Assembly (NCBI RefSeq): GCF_001426405.1
Contig: NZ_LMEP01000024.1
Coordinates: 394,039-458,038, forward strand
DNA: 64,000 nucleotides
DNA from: Streptomyces sp. Root1304
GTDB lineage: Bacteria; Actinomycetota; Actinomycetes; Streptomycetales; Streptomycetaceae
Direction of reading: 5' to 3'
Position 1 is the stretch's first letter. Each line of letters begins with the position of its first letter. The notes beneath the pieces were generated by a model. It was not told the origin of the DNA and ran no database searches. It saw only the letters and a list, made by a program, of their open reading frames with translations. This document shows, piece after piece, positions 56,401 to 64,000 of the stretch. The position numbers and the translations under genes are program-made.

Positions 56401-59400
56401 CTACCCTTCGCCGAGTGCGGCGAGACCCTTCCTGATGCCGGCGATGAAACCGGGATTGTTGCCCACGGCCTTCTCGATGCTCCGGGGCAGACCCTCGAAC
56501 TTCCCGGACTCGAAGTCGAACTGGTACTTGGCCCCCTTGTTGCTCTGGTCCTGGAAGTGCAGCTGCCCCGGCCGCTGCCCCGGGTTGGGGTTCTCCACGT
56601 CGATCCGGTACGGCCCCTGGTTCCACAGCGTCTTGCTGGTGATCTGGGGTCCGTTCGACCCGATCATGCCCTTGTCGGCGGGGTCCTTGATGCCGTAGCG
56701 CTCGCGGTCCTGGCGGATGCGCTCCTCGACGACGTCGGGGTGGTACGGGTCCCGCTCGAACCCCGGCGAGGAGGTGTACCCCTCGCGCAGCGGGTCGTAG
56801 GGGGCGAGGCCCAGCGGGTCGGCCCGGACGTGCGGGTTGTGCACATAGGCCGAGGGGTCGGGGCCCGGCGCGAGCCCGAGCGGGTCCTGCGTCAGATAGC
56901 GGGCGGTCTCGGGGTCGTAGTGCCGGTGCAGGTTGTAGTGCAGGCCGGACTCGGAGTCGAAGTACTGCCCGGGGAAGCGCAGCGGGGTGTACGCGGTCCC
57001 GCTCCTGGACCAGGTGGTGGTGCCCCACAGCGTGGCGCGGGTGAGCCACGCGACGTCGCCGGACTCGGAGACGAGTTCGGTGGGGGTGCCGACGAGGTCG
57101 GTGGCGATGGCGAAGAAGCGCTCGTCGAACACCTCCTGGGAGTCGTCCGCCGCGAGTACGCGTTCCGTCTGGGACAGCGGCCGTACGCCGCGGTGGTCCC
57201 AGGTGAGGGCGACGGGCCGGGGGACCCCGGGGGCGGTGGTGGTCTGTTCGCACAGGGTCCAGCCGTCCCAGGTGAACCGCACCTCCTCGACGACCGTCGC
57301 CCCGTCCTCCGCCAGCCGCTGCTTCGCGGTGCGGCGGCCCAGCGGGTCGTACCGGTAGCGCCAGCGGGTCCCGTCGGGGGTGGTGACGGCGGTGAGCCGG
57401 TCCTCGGCGTCCCAGTCGTAGCGCCAGGTGTCGGCCTTCCGGGACAGCCGCGTCCTGCGGCGCAGGGTGATCCGGCCGGCGGCGTCGTGCTCGTAGCGCA
57501 CGGATCCGGCGCGGGTGACGGTGGTGCCCTCGTAGGCGCGCGAGCCGGTCGCCTCCCGGCCGGCGTGCGTCGCGGGCCAGGACGCGGAGGTCTGGGCCCC
57601 GGCCGCGTCGTAGGCGTACGACTCGGCCCAGTCGGGGCCCGCCACCGCGGTGACCCGGCCCGCGGCGTCGAGGTCGTAGCGGAAGGAGCCGCGCAGGGCG
57701 TCGTCCAGGGCGCTGAGGTGTCCGTCGGCGCGGTAGGCGTAGGCGCGCCGGTTGACGGTGCGGGCCCCGGCGGTCAGTTCCTGGCCGGTCAGCCGGCCGG
57801 CCTCGTCCCAGACGGACGCCAGCGTCAGTGCGCCGTCCGGGCCGTCCGCCGCGCCGCCGACGGACCGGAGCACCTCGCGTCCGGCCGGGTCGTGGGTGAA
57901 GCCGATCCGCCGGGTGCCGCCGGCCAGCGCCGCGAGGCGGCCCGCCGCGTCGTACTCGTAGCGGGTCACGTGCCCCGTGGGCGTGGTGCGGCGGGCGCGG
58001 CGCCCGGCCGTGTCGTAGCCGAAGGAGAGCAGCCGGCCGTCGACGATCTCCGCCTTCAGGTCGCCGCGGCGGTCGTACTGCCGGACGAGTTCGCCGTCGG
58101 GACCGGCCGCGTGGACGATGCGCCCGGCGCGGTCGTAGGCGTACGTGGTGACGGCGCCGGACGCCTCCTTCCTGACGACCTGGCCGAGCGCGTCCCGCTC
58201 GTAGCCGACCGTCTCCCCGGCCGCGTTGGTCCGCGCGGTCACCTGCCCGGCCGCGTCGTGCTCGTAGCTGACGGTCCGCCCGTCGAAGTCGGTCTCGGCG
58301 ACGGTCCGGCCGGCCGGGTCGTAGGCGTACGACCAGGTCAGGCCGCGCGGGTCGGTGACCCCGGTGAGCCGCAGGGCGGCGTCGTGCTCGAAGGTGTGGC
58401 GGGCCCCGTCCGGGCCGGTGCGGGCGGAAAGCAGGTCGAAGTGGGTGTACTCGAAGCGGCTGGTGAGCCCCGCCCGGTCGGTGTGGGCGGTGCAGTTGCC
58501 CTCGCCGTCGTAGGTCCAGGTCTCGGCGGAGCCGTCGGGGTGGGTGCGCCGGGCCAGGCCGCCGTCGGCGTCCCACTCCAGGGTGGTGACGTCGCCGAGC
58601 GGGTTCGTGACCCGGACGAGCCGGCCGAAGGCGTCGCGTTCGTAGCGGGTGGTGTTCCCGAGCGGGTCGGTGACGGCCAGGGGCAGTCCCGCCGCGTCGC
58701 TGCGGTACGTGGTGACGGACCCGGTCCCGGTCGTACGGGACACGGGGTGGCCCAGCTCGTCGTAGGCGTACCGGGTGGTGTGGCCCGCGGCGTCGGTGAC
58801 CGCCGTCAGGTTGCCGCGCTCGTCGTACTCCTGGCGGATGCGCGTGCCGTCCGCGTCCGTGAACTCGACCGGGAGCCCGCGCGCGTCGCGCCGGACGGCG
58901 ACACGGCCTCCGTCGGGGCGGACGAGGACGAGCAGCCGGCCCTCGGCGTCGTAGGTGAAGGTGGTGGTCCGGCCGAGCGGGTCGGTGCGGCTGAGCACGT
59001 TGCCGTGCCGGTCGTGGGTGGAGCGGGTGGTGTTCCCGAGCGGGTCGGTGGTGGCCACGACGCGCGAGTCGCCGTCGATCAGATGGCGGACGACGCGGCC
59101 GTCGGCGGTGGTCAGGGTGGTGGTGCGGTGGCCGGTGACCGGGTCGGGGCGGCCGTACGCGAGGGTGAGCTGCAGGTGGCCGGCCCCGCCGCCCTCTCCG
59201 ACGACCCGGTCCTCGTCGTCGTAGACGTAGTCGTAGCGGCTGTCGTTGGAGTCGGTCCAGGTGATGACCCGGTGCCGGTCGTCGTACGCGAAGGCGAGGG
59301 TCGCGCCGGAGGGCCTGGTGACGGCGGTCAGGTCGCCGTCGGTGTAGCCGTACCGGACGACGTCCTGTGCGGCGCCGTCGGGGAGCCGCAGGGCGAGGCG

Positions 59401-61164
59401 GGTCACCCGGCCGTCCTCGGTGTCGAGGACCACGTGGTGACCGGCCGAGTGGACGAGGGCGAGCGGGGTGCCGTCCTCGGCACGGTCCACCGTGACGGAG
59501 TGGCCGTTGCGGTCGTCGATGCCGGTGAGCCAGGCCACCCCGTTCCCGCCCGGCTCGGCGCCGGCCGGTGCGGTGTACCGGCGGACCAGACCGGACGCCG
59601 GGTCGGTGAGCGTGTAGTCACCGTTGTCGTGGCGGGCCAGGAGCCGGCGTGCGGTGCCCGCGTCGGGGAGGGTGGGGAGGCCCGGCACCGGGTGCGGATA
59701 GGGGAGCAGGAGGCCGTCGTCGGTGACGTGGACGACGCCGCGCGCGTCGACCGTCAGCCGCTCGTCCACGGTCGAGGACCAGGACGGGCCGAAGAACCGG
59801 CCCAGCGTGTACCCGGACTCGGTGCGCCTGGTGAAGGCCAGCGGCAGCGCGCCGGGCAGCACCAGATCGGTCTGCGGCAGGAACATCCGGCCCGAGGCCA
59901 GGTCCACCGGGTCGGTCTCGCCGACCGGGCGCTCGGCGTCGGGCCGGTTGTGGGTGCCGCGGGGGGTGTCGTCGATCAGCCTGCGGGCCCGGTTGGCGTC
60001 GTTGGCGAGGTCCGCCGCCTCCGCCGCGACCCTGACGCCCTTGACCGCCGCCCCGCCGCCGCCGGTCGCGGCGGTCAGCAACAGGTCGGGGACGAGCCGG
60101 CCTAGGCCCTCCGCCGGGTCCTTCATGAAGTTGTCGAGCATCTGCTTGCCCGCGCCCATGGGGTCGTTGGCGACCTGTACGAGACCGGCGGCGAGGCTGT
60201 TGAGCTGGGTGAAGTACTCGGCGGGGTGGGTGAGGTTGTACGGGTCGGTGGGGTTGACGCTCCGGACGAAACTGAGCAGGCCCGCCGTGCCCTTGACGAT
60301 GCCGCCGCCGAAGTGGTTCTGCATCACCTGCAGTTCTTCGAGACCGTCCATGGCCTGCTCGCCGTACGAGGGCTTGGGCGGGGCCGCGTCGCGGGCCGCC
60401 CGGACCGCCGCGCGGGCGGTCTCCGCGGCGGTGTTGCGCTGCTTGCGGGCCTCGGCGAGGATCTCCTGCGCCTCCTCCATCAGGGCCTTGCCGGGGTCGC
60501 TGAAGGCGCCGGGCCTCGGCGGCAGGGAGGCGGGGTTCCGCTTGTCGGCGGGTTCGGCGTTGTACCGGTCGACGGCCTTGTTGAAGTCGTCGACCTTCGT
60601 CCGGTGGGCGTTCGCCGCGTCCTCGGACGCCTTGGTGCCCTGCTTCCACTTGTCGATGGCGGTCTGGGCCTGCCCCTGGGCCCATTCCACGGTCGAGGCG
60701 AAGCCGGTCAGCGCGTCGGAGGCCTTGCCGAAGGCGTCCGCCGCCTTGAACCACTTCGGCGGCTCGACCGCCACCTTCTCCCGGAAGGCGTCGGCGGCCT
60801 CGCCCTTCACGGCGGACGCGTCGAGGCCCTTGAGGCCCTGGCCCACCTTGTCGAACGAGGCCTGCAGGTCGTGCAGATGGGAGGCGGTCGAGCGGAGCTT
60901 GGACGGGCTGCCGTAGATCAGCTTGGTCTTGTCCTCGCTCTGCCCGAGGTCCATCTCGTCGACCTCGGCGCCCATCCGGTTCGCCACCGAACGGGACTGC
61001 TCGCGCACCCAGTCCGCACCGGACTCCCAGCCGACGTCCTCCAGCCGGTCCGCCGTCCAGTTGCCGGCGTCCTCGACCCGGTTGCCGACCCACTCGACGC
61101 CGTCCTCGACCGCGTCCTCGACGACATCCGGTGTGATGTCGCTGATCAAGTCCCCGATGCCCAC
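56401..61164 (-). CDS. RHS-repeat polymorphic toxin with WXG-like N-terminus
   Basis: The 1587-residue protein has three parts. Residues 1 to about 300 are helical and acidic, with a WXG100-like helical hairpin (GEAADAFREKVAVEPPKWFKAADAF), which suggests export by a type VII (ESX) system; no Sec or Tat signal is seen. A DUF6531 segment begins at about 411 (DPVDLASGRMFLPQTDLVLPG). About 20 YD/RHS repeats (YDAAGRxT) run from about 500 to 1390, with the core-associated end RFPGQYFDSESGLHYNLHRHYDPETARYLTQDPLGL at about 1395-1435. The last about 120 residues are a distinct toxin domain after a second DPLGLAPYDP. GTG 61164 starts 3 nt after the WXG gene stop. Confidence 0.9.
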   Translation of the reverse strand: MGIGDLISDITPDVVEDAVEDGVEWVGNRVEDAGNWTADRLEDVGWESGADWVREQSRSVANRMGAEVDEMDLGQSEDKTKLIYGSPSKLRSTASHLHDLQASFDKVGQGLKGLDASAVKGEAADAFREKVAVEPPKWFKAADAFGKASDALTGFASTVEWAQGQAQTAIDKWKQGTKASEDAANAHRTKVDDFNKAVDRYNAEPADKRNPASLPPRPGAFSDPGKALMEEAQEILAEARKQRNTAAETARAAVRAARDAAPPKPSYGEQAMDGLEELQVMQNHFGGGIVKGTAGLLSFVRSVNPTDPYNLTHPAEYFTQLNSLAAGLVQVANDPMGAGKQMLDNFMKDPAEGLGRLVPDLLLTAATGGGGAAVKGVRVAAEAADLANDANRARRLIDDTPRGTHNRPDAERPVGETDPVDLASGRMFLPQTDLVLPGALPLAFTRRTESGYTLGRFFGPSWSSTVDERLTVDARGVVHVTDDGLLLPYPHPVPGLPTLPDAGTARRLLARHDNGDYTLTDPASGLVRRYTAPAGAEPGGNGVAWLTGIDDRNGHSVTVDRAEDGTPLALVHSAGHHVVLDTEDGRVTRLALRLPDGAAQDVVRYGYTDGDLTAVTRPSGATLAFAYDDRHRVITWTDSNDSRYDYVYDDEDRVVGEGGGAGHLQLTLAYGRPDPVTGHRTTTLTTADGRVVRHLIDGDSRVVATTDPLGNTTRSTHDRHGNVLSRTDPLGRTTTFTYDAEGRLLVLVRPDGGRVAVRRDARGLPVEFTDADGTRIRQEYDERGNLTAVTDAAGHTTRYAYDELGHPVSRTTGTGSVTTYRSDAAGLPLAVTDPLGNTTRYERDAFGRLVRVTNPLGDVTTLEWDADGGLARRTHPDGSAETWTYDGEGNCTAHTDRAGLTSRFEYTHFDLLSARTGPDGARHTFEHDAALRLTGVTDPRGLTWSYAYDPAGRTVAETDFDGRTVSYEHDAAGQVTARTNAAGETVGYERDALGQVVRKEASGAVTTYAYDRAGRIVHAAGPDGELVRQYDRRGDLKAEIVDGRLLSFGYDTAGRRARRTTPTGHVTRYEYDAAGRLAALAGGTRRIGFTHDPAGREVLRSVGGAADGPDGALTLASVWDEAGRLTGQELTAGARTVNRRAYAYRADGHLSALDDALRGSFRYDLDAAGRVTAVAGPDWAESYAYDAAGAQTSASWPATHAGREATGSRAYEGTTVTRAGSVRYEHDAAGRITLRRRTRLSRKADTWRYDWDAEDRLTAVTTPDGTRWRYRYDPLGRRTAKQRLAEDGATVVEEVRFTWDGWTLCEQTTTAPGVPRPVALTWDHRGVRPLSQTERVLAADDSQEVFDERFFAIATDLVGTPTELVSESGDVAWLTRATLWGTTTWSRSGTAYTPLRFPGQYFDSESGLHYNLHRHYDPETARYLTQDPLGLAPGPDPSAYVHNPHVRADPLGLAPYDPLREGYTSSPGFERDPYHPDVVEERIRQDRERYGIKDPADKGMIGSNGPQITSKTLWNQGPYRIDVENPNPGQRPGQLHFQDQSNKGAKYQFDFESGKFEGLPRSIEKAVGNNPGFIAGIRKGLAALGEG

Positions 61165-61167
61165 GGC

Positions 61168-61809
61168 TCAGTTCCCCCCGTTGTTCTGCTGCTGGGCCCG
61201 CTGCTCGGGAGACGGGCCGAAGGTCTCGTCCACCGCGCGGTCGAAGTCGCCCTGGTCCACCCCGAGGAGCTCGTTGAGGATCCGCGCCCGGCTCCCGCCC
61301 TCGCCCTCCGTCACGAGCGCCCGCCCGGTGTCCTTCCAGGTCTGCGCGGCGTCCTCACCGGCGCGCTGGAAGGATTCGGGGCTCCAGTCGGGGCTGAGGT
61401 AGTCGGGGGTGAACACGTCGCCCCAGTCCTGCTTGACGATGTCCTCCTCCGAGGCGTGCGGGTTGCCCACGGCGGAGTTCACGGCGATCTTGAAGGCGCC
61501 CTGGAGGTACTGGTCCTCCTCCCAGACGATCCCGGCGGCCAGCCCCAGCGCCGCCGCGAGGGTGTTGGCGTCCTGGATCTGCGCCCGTACGCCCCACTCC
61601 CAGCGCTCGCAGTAGTCCTCGAAGTCGGCCGACAGACCGTGGTGCCCGGCCTCCATGCCGGTCATCGACAGGTCGGAGAACCCCTTGCCGAGCACGGCGC
61701 CGGTGCCCGTGCCGATGTCGCGGAGTTCGGCGGTGGCCGCCCGGATCCCCTCGGTGATCCGCTTGATGCTCTCCTGGTCGAACTTCAGGTCCTCGGGTCC
61801 GCCGCCCAT
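61168..61809 (-). CDS. WXG-like protein of the RHS toxin operon
   Basis: The 213-residue protein is mainly helical: DLKFDQESIKRITEGIRAATAELRDIG, then CERWEWGVRAQIQDANTLAAALGLAAGIVWEEDQYLQGAFK. The size and the long paired helices fit the ESX-type WXG100/T7SS substrate or chaperone group, though there is no clean WXG turn. The C-terminus is Gln/Asn-rich (EQRAQQQNNGGN). It overlaps the preceding SseB-like gene by one base (TGATG) and ends 3 nt before the RHS start. A role in RHS toxin export or folding is inferred. Confidence 0.7.
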   Translation of the reverse strand: MGGGPEDLKFDQESIKRITEGIRAATAELRDIGTGTGAVLGKGFSDLSMTGMEAGHHGLSADFEDYCERWEWGVRAQIQDANTLAAALGLAAGIVWEEDQYLQGAFKIAVNSAVGNPHASEEDIVKQDWGDVFTPDYLSPDWSPESFQRAGEDAAQTWKDTGRALVTEGEGGSRARILNELLGVDQGDFDRAVDETFGPSPEQRAQQQNNGGN

Positions 61810-62243
61810 CAGACGTCACCTCCGGCGTCGCCCTCGCCGTCCACGGCGGCGGAGTCGGGGACGATGCCGTGGACCGGCGGGAAGAACATCGACCGGTCCG
61901 GATCGGCGATGTCGACGGCCACCCCGGCGGGCACGCCCAGAGCGGGCACGACCTCGTCGAGGAGCCGCGCGCCGCGCAGCGCCGCGTAGTCCCAGGGCCG
62001 GGTGGCGTCGTCCGCGTGCCCGCCGGGGGCGAGCGAACGGGCGCGCGCGAACCGGGCGAGCGACGCCTCACCGGTGAAGGCGCAGATCCACCGGACCCCA
62101 CCGAGCTCGGCCGTCCACAGCCCACCGGAATCGACGGGGACGAGCACCACGGCCCGCCGCAGCTCACCGATCATCTCCAGGGGATCCCCCTGCCCCGCCC
62201 ACCGCTCGGCGATCCGCTCCGCGAGTACCGCTCCGTCACTCAC
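61809..62243 (-). CDS. SseB-like protein (type VII secretion-associated)
   Basis: The 144-residue protein has the layout of actinobacterial SseB-family proteins: helix LAERIAERWAGQGDPLEMIGELRRAVVLVPVD, then GGLWTAELGGVRWICAFTGEASLARFARARS and GARLLDEVVPALGVPAGVAVDIADPDRSMFFPP. Such proteins are frequent in Streptomyces ESX or polymorphic-toxin loci; the biochemical role is not established. GTG 62243 is chosen because the domain starts there. It heads the four-gene toxin unit. Confidence 0.7.
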   Translation of the reverse strand: MSDGAVLAERIAERWAGQGDPLEMIGELRRAVVLVPVDSGGLWTAELGGVRWICAFTGEASLARFARARSLAPGGHADDATRPWDYAALRGARLLDEVVPALGVPAGVAVDIADPDRSMFFPPVHGIVPDSAAVDGEGDAGGDV

Positions 62244-62426
62244 CGGCCGTCCTCCCCGCTGCCCAGGCCCGTACCTTCCCACTTGCGAAGAGAAATACGA
62301 CCCGAACGGGGGAAACGGTTCCGCCGAGGGGGCCGCCCACGGTGGGGAGGCACCGACCGGCTCAGGACAGGACGCCAGGACTGAGGTGCTGACCTGCGGC
62401 TCCGTACGTGGTCCTGGCCGCTCGTC

Positions 62427-62795
62427 CTATCCCTCGCACGCCCACCGGACGGCTGCGGCCGCGCCCATGAGGAGCGGCAGGGCGAACCACGTCGGGCCCA
62501 TGACGCGGCGGATCGACGGAAGAAGAGTGATCAGCAGGGCGAATCCGCTCGTGGCGATGGTGAGGACACAGGACAGCACGATCCCGGCCTGTGCTTCGTC
62601 GTCCCAGCTGCCCCCGGGCCGGATGGTGAGGCCCGTGTACAGGAACCCCGCGGCAATCAGGTGGAGGAGCGGCGGCGGGACCGCCATGACCCGCCTGAGA
62701 CAGCCGTCGTCATCGGTGGCCGTCCCGGCGGTGTCGGGCCGGTCGGACGTCACGGGAGCGCTCCCTTCGGCCGGTTCCGACGGCGGGGGACTCAC
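62427..62795 (-). CDS. Small membrane protein, unknown
   Basis: A 122-residue protein with a polar, acidic N-terminus of about 35 residues and three membrane segments (PPLLHLIAAGFLYTGLTI, AGIVLSCVLTIATSGFALLITLLP, GPTWFALPLLMGAAAAVRWA). No family is recognised. The GTG start at 62795 lies 1 nt after the stop of the MerR-like gene, so the two are translationally linked. It is separated from the toxin operon by 183 bp. Confidence 0.6.
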   Translation of the reverse strand: MSPPPSEPAEGSAPVTSDRPDTAGTATDDDGCLRRVMAVPPPLLHLIAAGFLYTGLTIRPGGSWDDEAQAGIVLSCVLTIATSGFALLITLLPSIRRVMGPTWFALPLLMGAAAAVRWACEG

Positions 62796-62796
62796 C

Positions 62797-63135
62797 TCAG
62801 GCCGAGTCCGGCGGCGCGTCGGACTCGGCGGCGCGGCGGTATGCGGCGTTTATGCGCTGGGCCTCTTCGAGCTGGTCCTCGAGGACGATGATCCGGCAGG
62901 CGGCCTCGATCGGTGTGCCCTGGTCGACGAGCTCGCGGGCGCGTGCGGCGATGCGCAGCTGGTAGCGGGAGTAGCGGCGGTGGCCGCCCTCCGAGCGCAG
63001 CGGAGTGATCAGACGGGCCTCGCCGATGGCACGGAGGAAGCCCTGCGTGGTGCCGATCATCTCGGCGGCCCGGCCCATCGTGTAGGCGGGGTAGTCGTCG
63101 TCGTCGAGCCGGCCGTACGAGTCGTCTGCTGTCAT
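62797..63135 (-). CDS. MerR-like helix-turn-helix regulator
   Basis: The 112-residue protein carries a MerR-type HTH near the middle: YTMGRAAEMIGTTQGFLRAIGEARLITPLRSEGGHRRYSRYQLRIAARARELVDQG, followed by a coiled dimer helix (VLEDQLEEAQRINAAYRRA). No metal-binding Cys is present. Several near-identical paralogues occur per Streptomyces genome, with unknown targets. ATG 63135 has GGAGAGG at 6 nt, which decides against GTG 63141. A strong hairpin lies 27 nt upstream in the leader. Confidence 0.9.
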   Translation of the reverse strand: MTADDSYGRLDDDDYPAYTMGRAAEMIGTTQGFLRAIGEARLITPLRSEGGHRRYSRYQLRIAARARELVDQGTPIEAACRIIVLEDQLEEAQRINAAYRRAAESDAPPDSA

Positions 63136-63161
63136 TTGCACCTCTCCGGGGAACGCGTTGA

Positions 63162-63194
63162 GGGGCCCTGGTGCCGTACTGGCACCAGGGCCCC
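63162..63194 (-). promoter_or_regulatory. Leader hairpin upstream of the MerR-like gene
   Basis: GGGGCCCTGGTGCC (63162-63175), a 5-nt loop and GGCACCAGGGCCCC (63181-63194) form a perfect 14-bp stem. On the reverse strand it ends 26 nt before the ATG. Since no gene lies directly upstream on this strand, it may act as an attenuator or an RNA stability element rather than an ordinary terminator. Confidence 0.6.
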
Positions 63195-63819
63195 GAAGGA
63201 ACTTCTACACCACCTGCCGGCCGTGATACTGCGCCGGCGTTCGTTGTCCGCGCACTCGACCCGGTTGCTGTCGGGGTTGCGGGGATCGCGGTTGCTTGAC
63301 CGGAGACCACCTCACTGTCGATGTCCTGCGGTACCCGGGCTCAGGCAAACGCCCGGGCGATCCTGATGGCGCGGGTTCCTCCGTTCTTCCTCAGCGATCA
63401 ACTGCGTACTGCTGGTACTGCGGGTGATGCGAACTGCTCAGTGGCCCGTTCCGGCGCCACTCACTGCTGGGTGCTGCGTACTGCACTCACGGGTACCGCA
63501 CTTGCCATGACCGCGGTCCCGCTCGCGGCGGCCCCTGATCACTGCGGGCCACCCGGTCCGGCCGTCAGTCCCGTCGCCGTCCTGCGAAAACCGTGGCTTC
63601 GAAACTCCACCGCCGTACCGTCCTGCTCACTGCGACTACCTGTGCTGCCGGCAGTTCGTGTCTGCCAGGCCCTTCTTGTCTCTCTGGGCTACGAGAGAAA
63701 CCATAATCACGCCGATGCCCAATGTCTACTCCGGCCGACATAGATTTTTGCGTGTCGGGCGGGGAGGTACCCGACCGTGAGCAGGGCCGGTTCCCGTGCC
63801 GGGCCTGCCCGCCGATACG
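63195..63819. other. Gene-free stretch rich in ACTGC words
   Basis: No convincing gene was found on either strand. Between about 63398 and 63650 the word ACTGC occurs eight times, four of them as ACTGCG or ACTGCT following GT, TC or GA, and the base composition is lower in GC than the surroundings. A weak hairpin lies at 63781-63808. The stretch might encode a small RNA, a long leader for the MerR-like gene or decayed repeats. Confidence 0.5.
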
Positions 63820-63859
63820 CGAGAGGGCCCGACCGGCGGATTCCGGTCGGGCCCTCTCG
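63820..63859 (-). terminator. Strong intrinsic terminator
   Basis: CGAGAGGGCCCGACCGG (63820-63836) and its exact complement (63843-63859) form a 17-bp stem with a 6-nt loop, 45 bp downstream of the stop codon of the gene that leaves the window on the right. Confidence 0.85.
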
Positions 63860-63904
63860 GCTGTTCGGGTGTCGGCGCAGCTACGCCTGGCCTGTGGGTC
63901 GTGC

Positions 63905-64000
63905 TCAGGCCGCCGCGGCGGCGGCGGAACGTCGTCCGCCGGCGCGCCTCGCTGCCGAGGCGGGTCCGCGTCGGCCGCGGCCGGTCGTGCGCTTGCGGGG
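63905..64000 (-). CDS. C-terminal tail of a basic Arg/Ala-rich protein (partial)
   Basis: The last 31 codons of a gene entering from the right edge read PRKRTTGRGRRGPASAARRA, then GGRRSAAAAAA and a TGA stop at 63905-63907. Such Arg/Gly/Ala tails end many Streptomyces DEAD-box helicases and HU-like nucleoid proteins. The identity cannot be settled from this part. A strong terminator 45 bp downstream supports it as a real gene end. Confidence 0.5.
   Translation of the reverse strand, partial: PRKRTTGRGRRGPASAARRAGGRRSAAAAAA

Noticed and set aside
56557..60105. A forward open frame of about 1182 codons opposite the RHS gene
   Set aside because: Composition is G/V/R-rich with no domain, and the opposite strand encodes clear YD/RHS repeats.
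63321..63743. A forward open frame of 140 codons in the ACTGC-rich region
   Set aside because: No ribosome site, no recognisable domain, and Cys/Leu-rich composition produced by the repeated words.

Overview
The window reads as part of a Streptomyces chromosome. Base composition is very GC-rich with strong third-position G/C bias, most genes use ATG/GTG with GGAGG-like ribosome sites, several neighbouring genes overlap as ATGA, and many families are typical of Streptomyces or other actinobacteria (a 24-residue bL37 ribosomal protein, DUF6126, DUF2630, DUF7144, SCO5918-like, DUF6461, a MerR-like regulator, CE1758/CE1759 flavin pair). There are no rRNA or tRNA genes, no CRISPR array and no intact insertion sequence that I can see. 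The species cannot be named from the sequence.

Layout. 1-3.8 kb: the 3' end of aspS and its terminator, a decayed IS5-type transposase, a GNAT acetyltransferase, a winged-helix/zinc-ribbon regulator and a DoxX protein. 3.9-11.6 kb: metG, a two-component pair, a von Willebrand A protein with a huge Ala/Glu repeat region, and a Tat-exported PhoX phosphatase preceded by a candidate PHO box. 11.6-23.7 kb: housekeeping-type accessory genes (APC permease, FUSC transporter, exonuclease/phosphatase-fold enzyme, lipoprotein, hydrolase, membrane proteins, VOC protein, UspA, flavin reductase plus luciferase-like monooxygenase, DUF6126).

23.8-39.2 kb: a cobalamin corrin-ring island. cobL-cobM run forward. 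cbiD and cobK are divergent with only 12 bp between their start codons. cobG-cobH-cobIJ run in reverse as an ATGA-linked operon. cobN runs forward behind a cobalamin riboswitch. Together these supply most of the steps from precorrin-2 to cobalt insertion. CobG, CobN and CobK are of the oxygen-dependent route, while the C1 methyltransferase is CbiD rather than CobF. The island is interrupted by a bL37 gene, a hypothetical protein, a PA14/fibronectin protein that seems to have lost its export signal, and a class C beta-lactamase-fold hydrolase.

39.2-55.9 kb: small regulator/enzyme modules: DoxX with MarR, a DUF1648 protein with a GntR repressor and a clear operator array, a GlxA-type AraC regulator, cold shock protein beside a SCO5918-like protein, AraC-VOC-DUF1801, an alpha/beta hydrolase lacking its nucleophile segment, DUF6461, DUF4239, SRPBCC-aldo/keto reductase, and a GNAT protein.

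55.9-62.2 kb: the most interesting locus. Four contiguous reverse-strand genes (SseB-like, WXG-like, 1587-residue RHS protein with a variable C-terminal domain, and a 179-residue orphan starting 2 nt after the RHS stop) look like a type VII-linked polymorphic toxin and its immunity protein. 62.4-64 kb: a small membrane protein, a MerR-like regulator with a strong hairpin in its leader, about 0.6 kb of gene-free DNA rich in ACTGC words, and the tail of a basic protein running off the edge.
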